This document shows positions 52,729 to 62,899 of a stretch of 64,000 nt of DNA, in pieces (positions within the stretch are counted from its first letter, which is position 1; each line of letters opens with the position of its first letter). Origin of the DNA: JAXMAO01 sp046350375. Lineage in GTDB: Bacteria; Planctomycetota; Phycisphaerae; UBA1845; UTPLA1. The position numbers and the translations under genes are program-made. The stretch is from assembly GCA_046350375.1 (NCBI GenBank), contig JAXMAO010000004.1, forward strand, positions 1-64,000, in the 5' to 3' direction. The notes under the pieces are model-generated. The model searched no databases and was not told the DNA's origin. It saw only the letters and a program-made list of their open reading frames with translations.

Positions 52729-55653
52729 GTGGACACCGGGTCGTCACCTTCGTCGATTGAGCCGATCCCGCTCGCGCCGCTGCCGCAGAGCGGGCCGCAG
52801 GCACCGATTGCGCCGCGCGTGCCGCCGGCGATCGCGTCGCAGGCGACCGGCGACGGCTGGTCGGCGGCGATGATGGCGGTGGCGCTGCTGACGCTGGTGG
52901 GGACGATCTTTCTGAATTCGCCGGCGCGGTTCGATCCGCGCCCGTGGCCGGCCGGTTCGTGGCTGGCGCCGCTGGTGCGGCTGCTGGGGTTCTATGGCGC
53001 GCTGCCGACGGTGATGGGGATCGAGATTCGCGACCTGCTGTTCGGACTGGGGGCATCGGTTCTGGCGTTTCTGGCGGGAGCGCGGCTGCTGGCGGGGGCG
53101 GCCCCGGGCCGACTGTGGTCGGGGCGGCTGGATGTCGATGCGCTGGGTCGCCAGCCGCTGGGGTGGTGGCTGCTGCTGCTGGTGGCGGACGGGCTGTCGA
53201 GCGCGTTTTCGCACGCGCCGGGCGTGGCGTGGGGTGGCGTGGTGGTCCATGCGCTGTGGCTGGCGTGGTGGTGGGCGCTGGCGGCGAACCTGACCCCGGC
53301 GCACGCGCGGCGGCTGGCGGGCGGACTGGTGGCGGCGCTGGTCGCGGTGGCGGCGCTGGGCGTGTGGTATGACGCGGTGCGCGGCGCGCCGGGCGCGCGG
53401 CTGCGCTATCCGTTCGGCAACGAAGGCTATCTCTCGGCGGCGCTGCTGCCGGGGGCGATCGCGGCGCTCGTGCTGGCGATCGGCGGGTGGCGAAGGCCGC
53501 TGCATGCGGTGCTGGCGCTGGTCGGCGCCGGCGTGACGGCGTATGCGATCTACCTGACAGGCACCCGCGCGACGCTGGTCGGCGCGGCGGCGGCGCTGTT
53601 GAGCGCGCTGGCGTGCGCGGCGCCGCGCGGACGACGGCTGGTGGTGGCGCTGCTGCTGATCGCGGCGGGCGGAATCGCGGTGCGGCTGGCGCTGCGGACG
53701 CCCATCGGCCAGGCCCTGCGGCAGCGCTCCTACTCGGTTCGCAGCCGGTGGGAGCATGAATGGCCGATCGCGGTGCGGCTGGCGCTGCAGAAGCCGGTGC
53801 TCGGGCACGGCGCGGGCGGCTATGCGATGCTGGCCGGGCAGATGGCGCGCGACGAGCAGTTCGACGAGCCGGCGGTGACGGCGATCATGGGCCCGGCGCT
53901 GGGGGCGTGGCCGAGCCATGCGCACAACGAGCCGCTGGAGCTGGCGGCCGAGCTGGGCGTGGTCGGGCTGATCGCCGCGCTGGGCGTGATCCTGCTGACC
54001 GGTCGGCGCGCGGTCGCGGCGCTGGACGGCCTGGCGCCGCGCGACCGGCTGTGGGCGCGGGCGCTGCTGGCGGCGCTGGTGGGGCTGTCGGCCGAGGCGT
54101 GCTTCAGCGTGGCGCTGCGGAACCCCGGGCTGCCGCCGATCTTCCTGACCGTGCTGGCGGCGCTGTTCGCACTGACGCGCCGCCCGGTCGAACCCGCGTC
54201 GTCGTCGGTCGAGCCGGGCGCGCCGGCGTGGTCGGCGAGCGGACTGGTGGCGTGTGCGTTCGGGTTGGCGCTGGGCTGGCTGTCGATTCAGGACTGGCGC
54301 GCGGCGCGCTCGCGGCAGGCGGCCCAGGACGCGCTCGACCACGGTCGCGCCGCGGCGGCGGTCGCGCCAGCCGACCTGGCGGCGACCTTTCAGCTCGATC
54401 CGCCGCGCCGGCTGCTGGCGATGCTGACCGCGGCCCGCAGCCGGGCCGAGCTGTTTCGCGCGCAGCTCGCCGCGCCCGCGGGGGCGAATTCGGTCGACAC
54501 GCTGGCGCTGGGGCAGGATGCGCTGCGCGTGGTCGAGCGGCTGAAGCGGGCCGCGCCGCGCTACCTGCTGGTGTCGACGCTCGAGGCCGACCTGTGCGCC
54601 GGGCTGGCGAAGACCTGCGAGCGGCTGAACCGGCCGGCGGAGGTGCGCGACTATCGGGCGCGGATGGTCGACGCGCTGCGACAGGCCTGCCTGGACGAGC
54701 CGTTCGACGTGAACCTGGCGCTGCAATACCTGCGCGTCGCGCCGCAGACCGGCACGGCCGACGCGCTCTCGCTGCTGGCGGGCGTGATGCGCGGCGGCGT
54801 GGTCGACGATCGGTGGGACCTGCCGTTCCAGGCGCTGGCGACGCGGCCGGACTTCCGCGCGCGGTCGACGACCTGCGCGGCGTGGCCGAATCGGACCGCG
54901 AGCGCCCGCCGGCGCAGTGGCGGAACCGGCTCTCGCCGGAGATGTTCCGCATCGCGGCCCGGGCCGACCTGCTGGGCGGTGACATGCGGCGGGCGCGCGA
55001 GCCGCCTGCAACGGGCGCAGGCGATGTACGCCGCGGCCGAGCCGCGGCTGGTCGGCGCGGCGGCCGGCGCGCTGCTGGAGCTGGCGACCTGCCGGCTGCT
55101 GGAGAGCCCGACGGCGACGGGCGAGCTGATGGCGCTGGTCGAGCGGGTCGAGGCGCAGCGGCGGCGGATCGACCTGGCGCCGGATGCGGCGGACGCGGTC
55201 GGGCGGTTCCGCGTGGCGGTGTCGCTGGCGGGCGGGCACGAGTCGGACGCGCGGGCGTGGCTGGCGGCGCGGTCGCAGGCGGGCGCGGGGGTCGATCGGA
55301 TCGTCGAGCCGCGGCTGGTGGGGGCCTATCTGTGGCTGGTGCGGACGCTGTTGCCGACGATGCCGCGGGCTGACTCGGCGAACGTGACGATGTGGGCCGT
55401 GCGAGCGCGGGCGCTGGCGCCGCGCGACCTGGCGGCGTGCGTGGCGCTGGTGCGCTGCCATGCAGTTCAGGGTGAATACGCGGCCGCCAACGAAGAGCTG
55501 GCGCAGATTCCCAAACTCACAGCTCGCCCGGGAGAGGCGGACGCGGTGGTGCGGTCGCTGCGGGCGGCGTATCCGCAGTTGCGTCCAGAGGGCGCGCTGA
55601 AGGGCGGCCCGGCGGCGATGCCGCCCGCCACGCGGCCGGGTGCATCTCCATAA
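52729..55653 (+). CDS. O-antigen ligase-like membrane protein with TPR-like C-terminus (frameshifts)
   Basis: The GTG at 52729 gives VDTGSSPSSIEPIPLAPLP, but an internal ATG near 52872 is possible. Then come about ten membrane segments with a Wzy/O-antigen ligase pattern (GARLRYPFGNEGYLSAALL, TGTRATLVGAAAALLSALACA, and MGPALGAWPSHAHNEPLELAAELGVVGL with a conserved His). After about residue 510 the C-terminus is soluble and TPR-like. Between about 54860 and 55005 the reading frame is wrong: the neighbouring frame reads GVAESDRERPPAQWRNRLS and DLLGGDMRRARE, so two compensating indels are likely. It would join or polymerise sugar units of a surface polymer. Confidence 0.75.
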   Translation: MDTGSSPSSIEPIPLAPLPQSGPQAPIAPRVPPAIASQATGDGWSAAMMAVALLTLVGTIFLNSPARFDPRPWPAGSWLAPLVRLLGFYGALPTVMGIEIRDLLFGLGASVLAFLAGARLLAGAAPGRLWSGRLDVDALGRQPLGWWLLLLVADGLSSAFSHAPGVAWGGVVVHALWLAWWWALAANLTPAHARRLAGGLVAALVAVAALGVWYDAVRGAPGARLRYPFGNEGYLSAALLPGAIAALVLAIGGWRRPLHAVLALVGAGVTAYAIYLTGTRATLVGAAAALLSALACAAPRGRRLVVALLLIAAGGIAVRLALRTPIGQALRQRSYSVRSRWEHEWPIAVRLALQKPVLGHGAGGYAMLAGQMARDEQFDEPAVTAIMGPALGAWPSHAHNEPLELAAELGVVGLIAALGVILLTGRRAVAALDGLAPRDRLWARALLAALVGLSAEACFSVALRNPGLPPIFLTVLAALFALTRRPVEPASSSVEPGAPAWSASGLVACAFGLALGWLSIQDWRAARSRQAAQDALDHGRAAAAVAPADLAATFQLDPPRRLLAMLTAARSRAELFRAQLAAPAGANSVDTLALGQDALRVVERLKRAAPRYLLVSTLEADLCAGLAKTCERLNRPAEVRDYRARMVDALRQACLDEPFDVNLALQYLRVAPQTGTADALSLLAGVMRGGVVDDRWDLPFQALATRPDFRARSTTCAAWPNRTASARRRSGGTGSRRRCSASRPGPTCWAVTCGGRASRLQRAQAMYAAAEPRLVGAAAGALLELATCRLLESPTATGELMALVERVEAQRRRIDLAPDAADAVGRFRVAVSLAGGHESDARAWLAARSQAGAGVDRIVEPRLVGAYLWLVRTLLPTMPRADSANVTMWAVRARALAPRDLAACVALVRCHAVQGEYAAANEELAQIPKLTARPGEADAVVRSLRAAYPQLRPEGALKGGPAAMPPATRPGASP

Positions 55654-56053
55654 GAGTTTGAAAAACATGAGGTAGCAGCGAGAACTGCGACGGATGGCGA
55701 GTCGGTGACGGGGTTTGCACAGTCGCGGCGTCTGAAAAGGGGATCGGCGGTGCGACACTGGGTGCGGGTGTCGGACGCCGGAGAACGAATGCAATTCGTT
55801 GTATGACAGTATTTTAATGGCAGATGCAGGTAGTCGGGAATGGGGCTGAGACCCCGAGAGGCGAGCCGCAGCTCCGCTTGACAGTCGAGTCACAGTTCAC
55901 GATTCTCTGGCACGCGTGCACGGCGGCCCGGCGCGGCCGGCGATTCGGCACGCGGGCGATTTGCCCCGGCACGAGCCGAATCCGGCGCCGACAGGAACCG
56001 GGCGCCGGTCGGCGCGGCTTCACGACGCACCTGAGCTTCTGACGAGATGGGAC
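55654..56053. other. 400-base spacer ahead of the ABC transporter cluster
   Basis: No gene is apparent. It holds a small hairpin (ACGAAT / ATTCGT, 55785-55799) in locally AT-rich sequence, which could end the upstream transcript. A possible promoter follows (TTGACA at 55878-55883). No RNA gene was recognised. Confidence 0.5.
55878..55906 (+). promoter_or_regulatory. Possible promoter of the ABC transporter cluster
   Basis: A perfect TTGACA is followed after 17 bases by GATTCT, a weak -10. It is about 150 bases upstream of the ATPase gene. Confidence 0.35.
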
Positions 56054-57001
56054 ATGATCCACGTACAAAACCTCACCAAGCTGTACGGCGAGCGGAAGGC
56101 GGTCGACGGCATCTCATTTCATATTAATGAGGGAGAGATCGTCGGCTTTCTGGGGCCGAACGGCGCCGGCAAGACGACCACGCTGCGCATTCTCACCTGC
56201 TACATGCCGGCGACCAGCGGCAGCGCGACGGTGGCCGGTTTCGACGTGTTCACGCAGTCGATGCAGGTGCGGCGCATTCTCGGATATCTGCCCGAAAACG
56301 TGCCGCTCTACACCGGCATGCGGGTGCGCGAGTACCTGAACTTCCGCGGCAAGCTGCACGGGCTGGACTACGCCGCGCGGCAGGCGGCCATCCAGCGCGT
56401 CACCGAGGTGTGCTGGATGGGCGAATTCATCGATCGGCCGATCGGGCAGTTGTCGAAGGGCATGCGGCAGCGCGTGGGGCTGGGCGATGCGCTGCTGCAC
56501 GATCCGAAGGTGCTGGTGCTGGACGAGCCGACGGTGGGGCTGGACCCGACGCAGATTCGCGAGACGCGGCACCTGGTGAAGGAGCTGGCGAAGCGGCACA
56601 CGGTGCTGCTGTCGAGCCACATTCTGCCGGAGGTGGAGGCGACCTGCCAGCGGACGATCATCGTGGCGAACGGGAAGATCGTGGCGTCGGGATCGCCGGA
56701 GGAGCTGAAGGAGCGGATTCGGGGCGGGTCGCGGCTGATCGCCGAGATCGCCGGGCCGGGGGGCGAGGTGAGCGGGGCGCTGCGCGAGCTGGCGGGGGTG
56801 AAGCAGGTGGACGTGTCGAGCGCCAACGGCTGGAACCGGCTGCTGATCGAGACGCAGAAGGATCGCGATCCGCGCGAGGAGATCGTGAAGCTGGCGTCGC
56901 GGAAGAACTGGGGGCTGCGCGAAATTCGCTTCGAGCATGGCAGCCTGGAGGAGTTTTTCGTGCAGATCACGGCCCAGCAGCATGCGCAGCAGGCCACGTG
57001 A
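56054..57001 (+). CDS. ABC transporter ATP-binding protein, GldA-like
   Basis: The 315-residue ATPase shows Walker A GPNGAGKTT, signature LSKGMRQRVGLGDALL, Walker B VLVLDEPT, and a C-terminal extension. It is the nucleotide-binding subunit of an exporter or lipid/protein-organising complex. Its gene is followed at once by a permease and a GldG-type protein, an order seen in gliding-motility-type ABC operons of Bacteroidetes (gldA, gldF, gldG) and used in planctomycetes for unknown purposes. GAGATGGG lies upstream of the ATG. Confidence 0.88.
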   Translation: MIHVQNLTKLYGERKAVDGISFHINEGEIVGFLGPNGAGKTTTLRILTCYMPATSGSATVAGFDVFTQSMQVRRILGYLPENVPLYTGMRVREYLNFRGKLHGLDYAARQAAIQRVTEVCWMGEFIDRPIGQLSKGMRQRVGLGDALLHDPKVLVLDEPTVGLDPTQIRETRHLVKELAKRHTVLLSSHILPEVEATCQRTIIVANGKIVASGSPEELKERIRGGSRLIAEIAGPGGEVSGALRELAGVKQVDVSSANGWNRLLIETQKDRDPREEIVKLASRKNWGLREIRFEHGSLEEFFVQITAQQHAQQAT

Positions 57002-57020
57002 AGCGGGAGTCAGGATCGTC

Positions 57021-57740
57021 ATGATGCGAAACGTCGTACCTTTGACGCAGCGCGAGCTGGCGGCGAGCTTTTTCTCGCCGGTGGCGTACATCGTCGCGGC
57101 GGTGTTCCTGGTGGCCTCGGGGAACCTTTTCCTGGGCGAGACGCTCCTGCCGGGACGCGAGGCGAGCGTGCGCCCGATGTTCGACGGCATGGCGCGGCTG
57201 CTGGTGTTCGCGATTCCGCTGCTGACGATGCGGTCGCTGGCGGAGGAGTTTTCGACCGGGACGATCGAGACGCTGATGACCGCGCCGGTGTCGGACGTGG
57301 AGGTGATCCTGGGCAAGTTCCTGGGGGTGTTCGTGTTCTACGCGGCGCTCTTGGTGACGACGCTGCTGCACGTGGTGCTGGTGACGGTGTATGGCGGGGC
57401 CGACGCGGCGGTCATTCTGCTGGCCTACCTGGGCATGCTGCTGTTGGGGGCGCTGTTCATTGCGGTGGGGCTGTTTGCCAGCGCGCTGACGCGCTACCAG
57501 CTGGTGGCGGCGCTGGTGGGGATGGGCATTCTGAGCGTGTTCACGTTCGTGGTCGATCAACTGGGGCGCTGGCGCAGCGGCGCCTGGCGGAGCGTGCTGG
57601 GATACGTGAACGTGCTGGGGCACTTCGACGAATTCAGCAAGGGGCTGCTGGACACGCGGTCGATTGTCTTTCTCCTGTCGCTGACGGTGCTGTTCCTGTT
57701 TCTGTCAGTCAAGGTGCTGGAGTCCAAGCGATGGCGGTAG
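57021..57740 (+). CDS. ABC-2 type permease, GldF-like
   Basis: The 239-residue protein has six hydrophobic segments, beginning VVPLTQRELAASFFSPVAYIVAAVFLV and containing SLAEEFSTGTIETLMTAPVSDVEVILGKF, a typical ABC-2 permease motif. The ATG at 57021 follows AGGA; a second ATG is one codon later. The stop overlaps the start of the GldG-like gene by ten bases. It is the membrane subunit for the preceding ATPase. Confidence 0.85.
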   Translation: MMRNVVPLTQRELAASFFSPVAYIVAAVFLVASGNLFLGETLLPGREASVRPMFDGMARLLVFAIPLLTMRSLAEEFSTGTIETLMTAPVSDVEVILGKFLGVFVFYAALLVTTLLHVVLVTVYGGADAAVILLAYLGMLLLGALFIAVGLFASALTRYQLVAALVGMGILSVFTFVVDQLGRWRSGAWRSVLGYVNVLGHFDEFSKGLLDTRSIVFLLSLTVLFLFLSVKVLESKRWR

Positions 57741-60418
57741 GCGCGGGCGGCAAGTCGGCGGGCTCGGCCGGGTTTTCGGCCGAGCGGCGGTTTTCGATCG
57801 GCCTCAACGTCGCGGTGGCGGTGGCCGCGGCGGTGCTGCTGGTGGTGTTCGTGAACTGGTTCGCGTCGATGCGCGAGTATCGGCGCGACATCTCGTCGCT
57901 GGGCAGCTTCAGCGTGTCGGAGCGGACGCGCTCGGTGCTGGCGCAGTCGCACGCCGACATTCGCGTGTCGGTGCTCTATTCGCGCGACGACGCCGCGAAG
58001 GACCCGACGCGCTACGTCGACCGCGTGCTCGACTATTGTGACGAGCTGCGCCGCGTGGCGCCCGAGGTGAAGGTCGAATACATGCCCAACACGGCGCCGA
58101 CGCGCCGCGCCCAGCTCATCGGCCGGCTGACCGGCACGCTGGGCGGCGAGGCGACCGAGCACAAGAAGGTGCTGGACGAGTTCACGCCGCTGGCGGACGA
58201 GTTGCTGGCGACGTTCGCCAAGGAGGCCGAGGCCGCGCGGCAGATTCAGGCCAACGCCGACGCGTGGCTGGGCGATTTTCCGGTCTTCACCGACATCGCC
58301 AACCAGCTCAACGTCTTTCAGGACCGGGTTCGCAAGACCAAGGAGCAGGTGCGGCAGCTCTCGGGGGCGACGGGCGTGCCGAAGTATCCCGACGCGACCA
58401 GCAAGATCTCGACCGATTTCACGCTGCTGAAGACCGACCTGCAGACGGCGAACAAGGCGATGGGTCGGCTCGCCGAGCTGTCGGCGGCGCTGGGCAAGCC
58501 GGGCGCGCCGCAGCTGGCGCCGCTCAAGCAGGTGGCGACGGCGCTGCCGGCGCTGATCGAGAAGCTGCGGCAGGTGATCGGCAACGCCGGCGATCCGCTG
58601 CCGGGCGATCTGCGGGCGACGCTCAAGGCGTATGCCGACGAGGGCGAGAAGATCGACAAGGAGATTCAGCGCGCCGTGCAGGACGTGGACCAGCTCGCGC
58701 ACGACTACCCGGCGATCGCCGAGCACGTGATGTGGTCGATCCAGAGCCCGGTGGGCGGCGGGCTGATGATGCAGCTGCCGATGACCAAGCTGCTGTCGAG
58801 CATCGGGGCGCAGTTCGGCGAGCTGCGGCTGCAGATTCTGAGCGTGCTGGACCGCAACGACTCGGGCAAGCTCGAGCAGGCGGTCAAGCGGCTGCGCGAC
58901 TTCACCACGCGGCTGAAGGAGTCGATCGACACGGCGTGCAGCTCGCTGGGCGCGCTGGCCGAGCGGATCACGCGGGTCGACCCGGCGTCGGCGGCCGTGC
59001 TGGCCAGCGCCAAGGCCGGTTTCCTGGCGGACGTGACACAGAAGGTCGAGAAGATGCTGGCGTCGATCACCAAGCTGCCGGCCCTGAAGCTGGCGACGGT
59101 GGCCGACGACATCAAGGAAGAGAACGTGATCGTGGTCGAGTCGAACGACCGCGTGCGGGTGCTGAAGTTCGACCAGGTGTGGCCGGTGCGGGTGGCGATC
59201 AGCGATGCGGCGTCGGCCGGCGACGAGCAGAACCGGGTGTTCAACGGCGACGCGGCGGTCTATTCGGCGCTGCTGGGGCTGACGCGTGAGAAGCCGTTTG
59301 CGACGGTGGTGTTCGTGCACTACGAGCCGAAGCAGGAGCAGCGGTCGTTCATGGCGCCGCCGCGCCCGCCGGTGCCGATGGGCGAGCTGAGCGAGCTCCG
59401 CAAGCGGCTGGAGGAGTCGAGCTTCGCGGTGAAGGAGTGGGAGCTGTCGAGCGCCGACCCGGCGCCCGCCCCGGAAGAGGGCACGGTCAACCTGTACGTG
59501 TTCCTGCCACCCACGCCGCCGGCGCCGCCGAATCCGTTCGGCGGTCCGCAGCCCAAGCCGTTCGGCGAGGCGGAGATGAAGAAGGTGCGCGACGCGCTGG
59601 GGAAGGACGCGCGGGCGGTGTTCCTGATGACCTGGGACGTGATTCCGGGCGGACCGTTCGGCGGCGGGTTCAGCAGCCCGAAGTACGTGTTTGCCGACTA
59701 CCTGCGCGACGAGTGGGGGGTGACGGTTCAGTCCGATCACCGCATCACCTGGGTCATTCCGGACAACAAGCGGCCGGACCAGATCTCGGTCAACGCCGAG
59801 CGGTTCACGGTCATGCCGCTGAACTACTTCACGGACAATCCGATCGGCAAGCCGTTCCAGACCAGCGCGGTGAAACTGACGGACGTGTGTGCGCTGAAGG
59901 CGGCGGCCAACCCGCCGGCGGGGGTGCGGATCGAGCCGGTGCTCGAGGTGCCGGACAGCGAGGAGTTCATCGCGGCCGACGTGCAGCAGCTGGTGCGGGT
60001 CATCAACGAGGTGCTGAATCCGCAGAACGCCGGAATCGTGCCGCGGGTGACGTCGACTTTGGCGCCGCCGTGGGGGGTGATGCTGGCGGCGCGGAACGAG
60101 AAGGACGGGCGGCAGATCGTGGCCTTTTCGGGCGCGCGAAGCCTGACCGACGGACTGCTGACGCGATCGCAGGTGAAGCAGGTGGGCGAGCGGATCGTCG
60201 CCGAGCCGCCGCCGATCGGGAACGTGGACCTGTTTGTGAACAGCCTCTACTGGCTGCTGGGGCAGGAGAAGCTGATTGCGGCCGGGCCGCCGGCGGCGCC
60301 GACGATCAAGCCGATCGATGGCGAGTCGATGGCGTGGCTGCGGGTGACGACGTACGGGATATGGCCGGCGCTGATGTTTGCGCCCGGGCTGTACTTCTGG
60401 CTGGCGCGGCGGCGCTAG
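57731..60418 (+). CDS. GldG-like ABC-type auxiliary protein
   Basis: The 895-residue protein has a membrane helix near the N-terminus (LNVAVAVAAAVLLVVFVNWF) and a large extracytoplasmic region with the GldG/ABC_transp_aux layout. This includes RDISSLGSFSVSERTRSVLAQ and VSVLYSRDDA, and a long central helical insertion between about residues 130 and 450, unlike the shorter GldG of Bacteroidetes. A helix near the C-terminus (TYGIWPALMFAPGLYFWLA) returns to the membrane. The start overlaps the permease stop. It works with the adjacent ATPase and permease. Confidence 0.85.
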   Translation: MAVGAGGKSAGSAGFSAERRFSIGLNVAVAVAAAVLLVVFVNWFASMREYRRDISSLGSFSVSERTRSVLAQSHADIRVSVLYSRDDAAKDPTRYVDRVLDYCDELRRVAPEVKVEYMPNTAPTRRAQLIGRLTGTLGGEATEHKKVLDEFTPLADELLATFAKEAEAARQIQANADAWLGDFPVFTDIANQLNVFQDRVRKTKEQVRQLSGATGVPKYPDATSKISTDFTLLKTDLQTANKAMGRLAELSAALGKPGAPQLAPLKQVATALPALIEKLRQVIGNAGDPLPGDLRATLKAYADEGEKIDKEIQRAVQDVDQLAHDYPAIAEHVMWSIQSPVGGGLMMQLPMTKLLSSIGAQFGELRLQILSVLDRNDSGKLEQAVKRLRDFTTRLKESIDTACSSLGALAERITRVDPASAAVLASAKAGFLADVTQKVEKMLASITKLPALKLATVADDIKEENVIVVESNDRVRVLKFDQVWPVRVAISDAASAGDEQNRVFNGDAAVYSALLGLTREKPFATVVFVHYEPKQEQRSFMAPPRPPVPMGELSELRKRLEESSFAVKEWELSSADPAPAPEEGTVNLYVFLPPTPPAPPNPFGGPQPKPFGEAEMKKVRDALGKDARAVFLMTWDVIPGGPFGGGFSSPKYVFADYLRDEWGVTVQSDHRITWVIPDNKRPDQISVNAERFTVMPLNYFTDNPIGKPFQTSAVKLTDVCALKAAANPPAGVRIEPVLEVPDSEEFIAADVQQLVRVINEVLNPQNAGIVPRVTSTLAPPWGVMLAARNEKDGRQIVAFSGARSLTDGLLTRSQVKQVGERIVAEPPPIGNVDLFVNSLYWLLGQEKLIAAGPPAAPTIKPIDGESMAWLRVTTYGIWPALMFAPGLYFWLARRR

Positions 60419-60474
60419 GCTTGCGGAGCGCGGCGGGCGCGAGCTGAGGCAGGTTTCAAGAAGCACCAACCACC

Positions 60475-62770
60475 ATGAACCAGAAAACAACCTACGTGAT
60501 CCTGGCGGCCGCGCTGCTCGCGGCCGTGGGCGTGTGGATGACGCGATCGGGTCAGAGCCAGCCGGGCGCGCGGCCGGAGCGAACGTCGCGGCCGCTGTTC
60601 GAGCCCGCGCCGCGCGACGTGACGGCGCTGGAGGTCAGCCCGGTCGGCAAGCCGGGCATCGTCTATGCCAAGGCCGACGGCAAGTGGCGGCTGACTGCGC
60701 CGGTGACCGGCGGCGGTGACGTCGATGGTCGACTCGCTGGTGACGAAGATGGCCGACCTTTCCTACACGCTGTCGTTCAAGCCCGGCGACGCCGATCGGC
60801 CGGGCGACGATCTGACCGGGCTGGACGCGCCGACGCGCGTGAAGGCGACCGACGCGACCGGCAAGTCGTGGGTGCTGAAGCTGGGGCGCGGCCTGCCGAC
60901 CGGGCGCCAGGCCTATGCGCAGCGCGAGGCGGACGACACGATCTACATCGTGCAGGCCGAGCTGCGCGAGTGGCTCGACCGCGACCTGATCGAGTTCCGC
61001 GACAAGCGGATCGCCGACCTGGCGCTCGAGGACGTGACGCGGATCGAGGTGAGCGGGGCCGACCCCTACGTGCTGGCGAAGTCGAACGACGGCTGGACGG
61101 TGGAGTCGCCGACGCGCGGCCGGGCCGACAAGACCGCGGTCGAGAACATGCTCCGCGCGCTGTACGGCACGTTTGCGACGACGTTCATCGACGCCGGTCC
61201 GGCGAACCTGGCGGCCTACGGGCTGACGCGCCCGTCGCTGAAGATGGTGATTCACGCCGAGAAGCGGACGCTGCGCCCGGCGAGCCAGCCGGCAGGCACG
61301 CAGCCGGCGGCGCCGCAGTATGACGTGAAGCCGTACACGATCGCCTTTTCGCTCGGCGCGACGACCAACGACAAGCGGTTCGGCAAGTTCGACGACGGCG
61401 CGGCCACGCCGACGGTGTTTCAGATTCTCGAGTCGCCGATGGCGTCGATCGCGCCGCCGCTGATCAACCTGCGCGACAAGGCGGTGACGCGGTTTGCGGC
61501 CGGCAAGATTCAGAAGGTCGCGCTGTCGGGCCCGGCGGGCAGCGCCGAGCTGGTGCGCAAGGATGGCGCGTGGACGTTTGCGTCGGGCGCGCCGACCGCG
61601 GCGACGGCGGCCGAGTCGATCGCGGTGGAGGACCTGCTGAAATCGCTGCGCGAACTGACGGCGACCGGCTTCGAGACCGACGACCCGCTGAAGGACTTCG
61701 GCTTCGCCAAGCCGCGCGTGGCGCTGACGCTGACCGAGGAGGGGACGGTCGAGCCGATCCGGTTGCAGGTGGGCGGCGTGACGACGAGCGGCACGGGCGC
61801 CTACGTGCGCAACGAAGGCGAGTCGTTCGTGGCGGTCGTCAAGGCCGAGGCGATCGACGCGCTGGCGGTCACGCCGCTGACGTTCGCGGCGCGCGACGTG
61901 CTGCGGTTCGATCGCAGCCAGGCCGTGAAGATGGACTTCGTGCAGGAGTCGCGCCGCTTCGCGCTGGCGTCGCAGAGCGGCAAGTGGCGGTTCACGGCGC
62001 CGATCACCGGCGACGCCGACAGCAGCGCCATCATCAACGTGCTGGCCGACCTGTCGAGCCTGCGGGCGCGGCGGATGGTGGGCACCAAGGCCGAGCTGGC
62101 GAAGTTCGGGCTGACGAACCCGGCGGTGGTGGCGACACTGACGATCCAGCCGCCCGCGGCGCCGTCGCCGACGACCAGCGCGTCGCAGCCGGCGTCGGCC
62201 CCGGCGCAGCCGCTGCCCCCGGCGCAGACGATCGTGGTGCGCGCGGCGCGGTCGGGCGGAAACAGCTACGTGTACGTCGACGGCGCCGAGCTGATCGCCG
62301 AGGTGGACGGACGGATCGTGGACGACCTGCAGGCCGAGCTGCTGGACAAGCACGTGCTGGTCTTCCCGGCGTCGACGGTCCAGTCGCTGACGATTTCGCG
62401 GTCAGCCGGCAAGATGACCTTCGAGCGCAAGGGGGGCGACTGGACGCTGGCGGGCGAGGCCAGCTTCCCGGTCGACGTGGCGAAGCTCAATCCGCTGGCG
62501 GACACGGTGGCCGGGCTGAAGACCGACCGCTACGCGGCCTACCAGGCGACCGACCTCAAGCCGTTCGGGCTCGATGCCCCGGCGCTGAGCATTGCGGCGA
62601 AGCTCGAAGGGGGCACCACGCACGAGCTGCGGATCGCGGGCGGCGGCCCGCCCAGCGACAGCGCCGGGCGGCGCTATGCGACGGTGATGGGCTCGGGGCG
62701 CGTGTTCACGCTCTCGAAGGACGACGTCGCCAAGTTCGACCAGGATGTGAAATTCTTCCGTCGGCCGTGA
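60475..62770 (+). CDS. DUF4340 membrane-anchored protein (frameshifted)
   Basis: The N-terminus MNQKTTYVILAAALLAAVGVW is a membrane anchor, and the following GKWRLTAPVTGG starts the DUF4340 core. The first frame ends at an indel near 60715; the second runs from there to the stop at 62770. DUF4340 units with a repeated pattern ('...K.DGWRLTAP... D...I...L..L...') occur three to four times, for example SNDGWTVESPTRGRADKT, SGKWRFTAPITGDADSS and GGDWTLAGEASFPVDVAK. It is the usual last member of GldA/F/G-type clusters in planctomycetes. It is extracytoplasmic. Confidence 0.83.
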
Positions 62771-62899
62771 CAGGGGGCGGCCGCCGCGGGCGGTCAACGG
62801 CTCGAAGCCAATGCTGCGGCGGCGCGTCTTGAAAAAGCGCCGCGGCCCGCCGACACTGCGCCGCTCGAGGCGTGGGCCACGAGCCGAGGATTTCTGCCT

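Noticed and set aside
55785..55799. Strong terminator after the O-antigen ligase-like gene
   Set aside because: Only six A/T-rich base pairs; too weak to call as a feature, mentioned in the spacer entry.
55654..56053. Small RNA gene such as SRP RNA, RNase P or tmRNA in the 400-base spacer
   Set aside because: No conserved sequence blocks of these RNAs were found by eye.
57557..60490. 977-codon antisense frame over the GldG-like gene
   Set aside because: Rich in Arg, His, Gln and Leu, without domains; the sense strand holds a clear family member.
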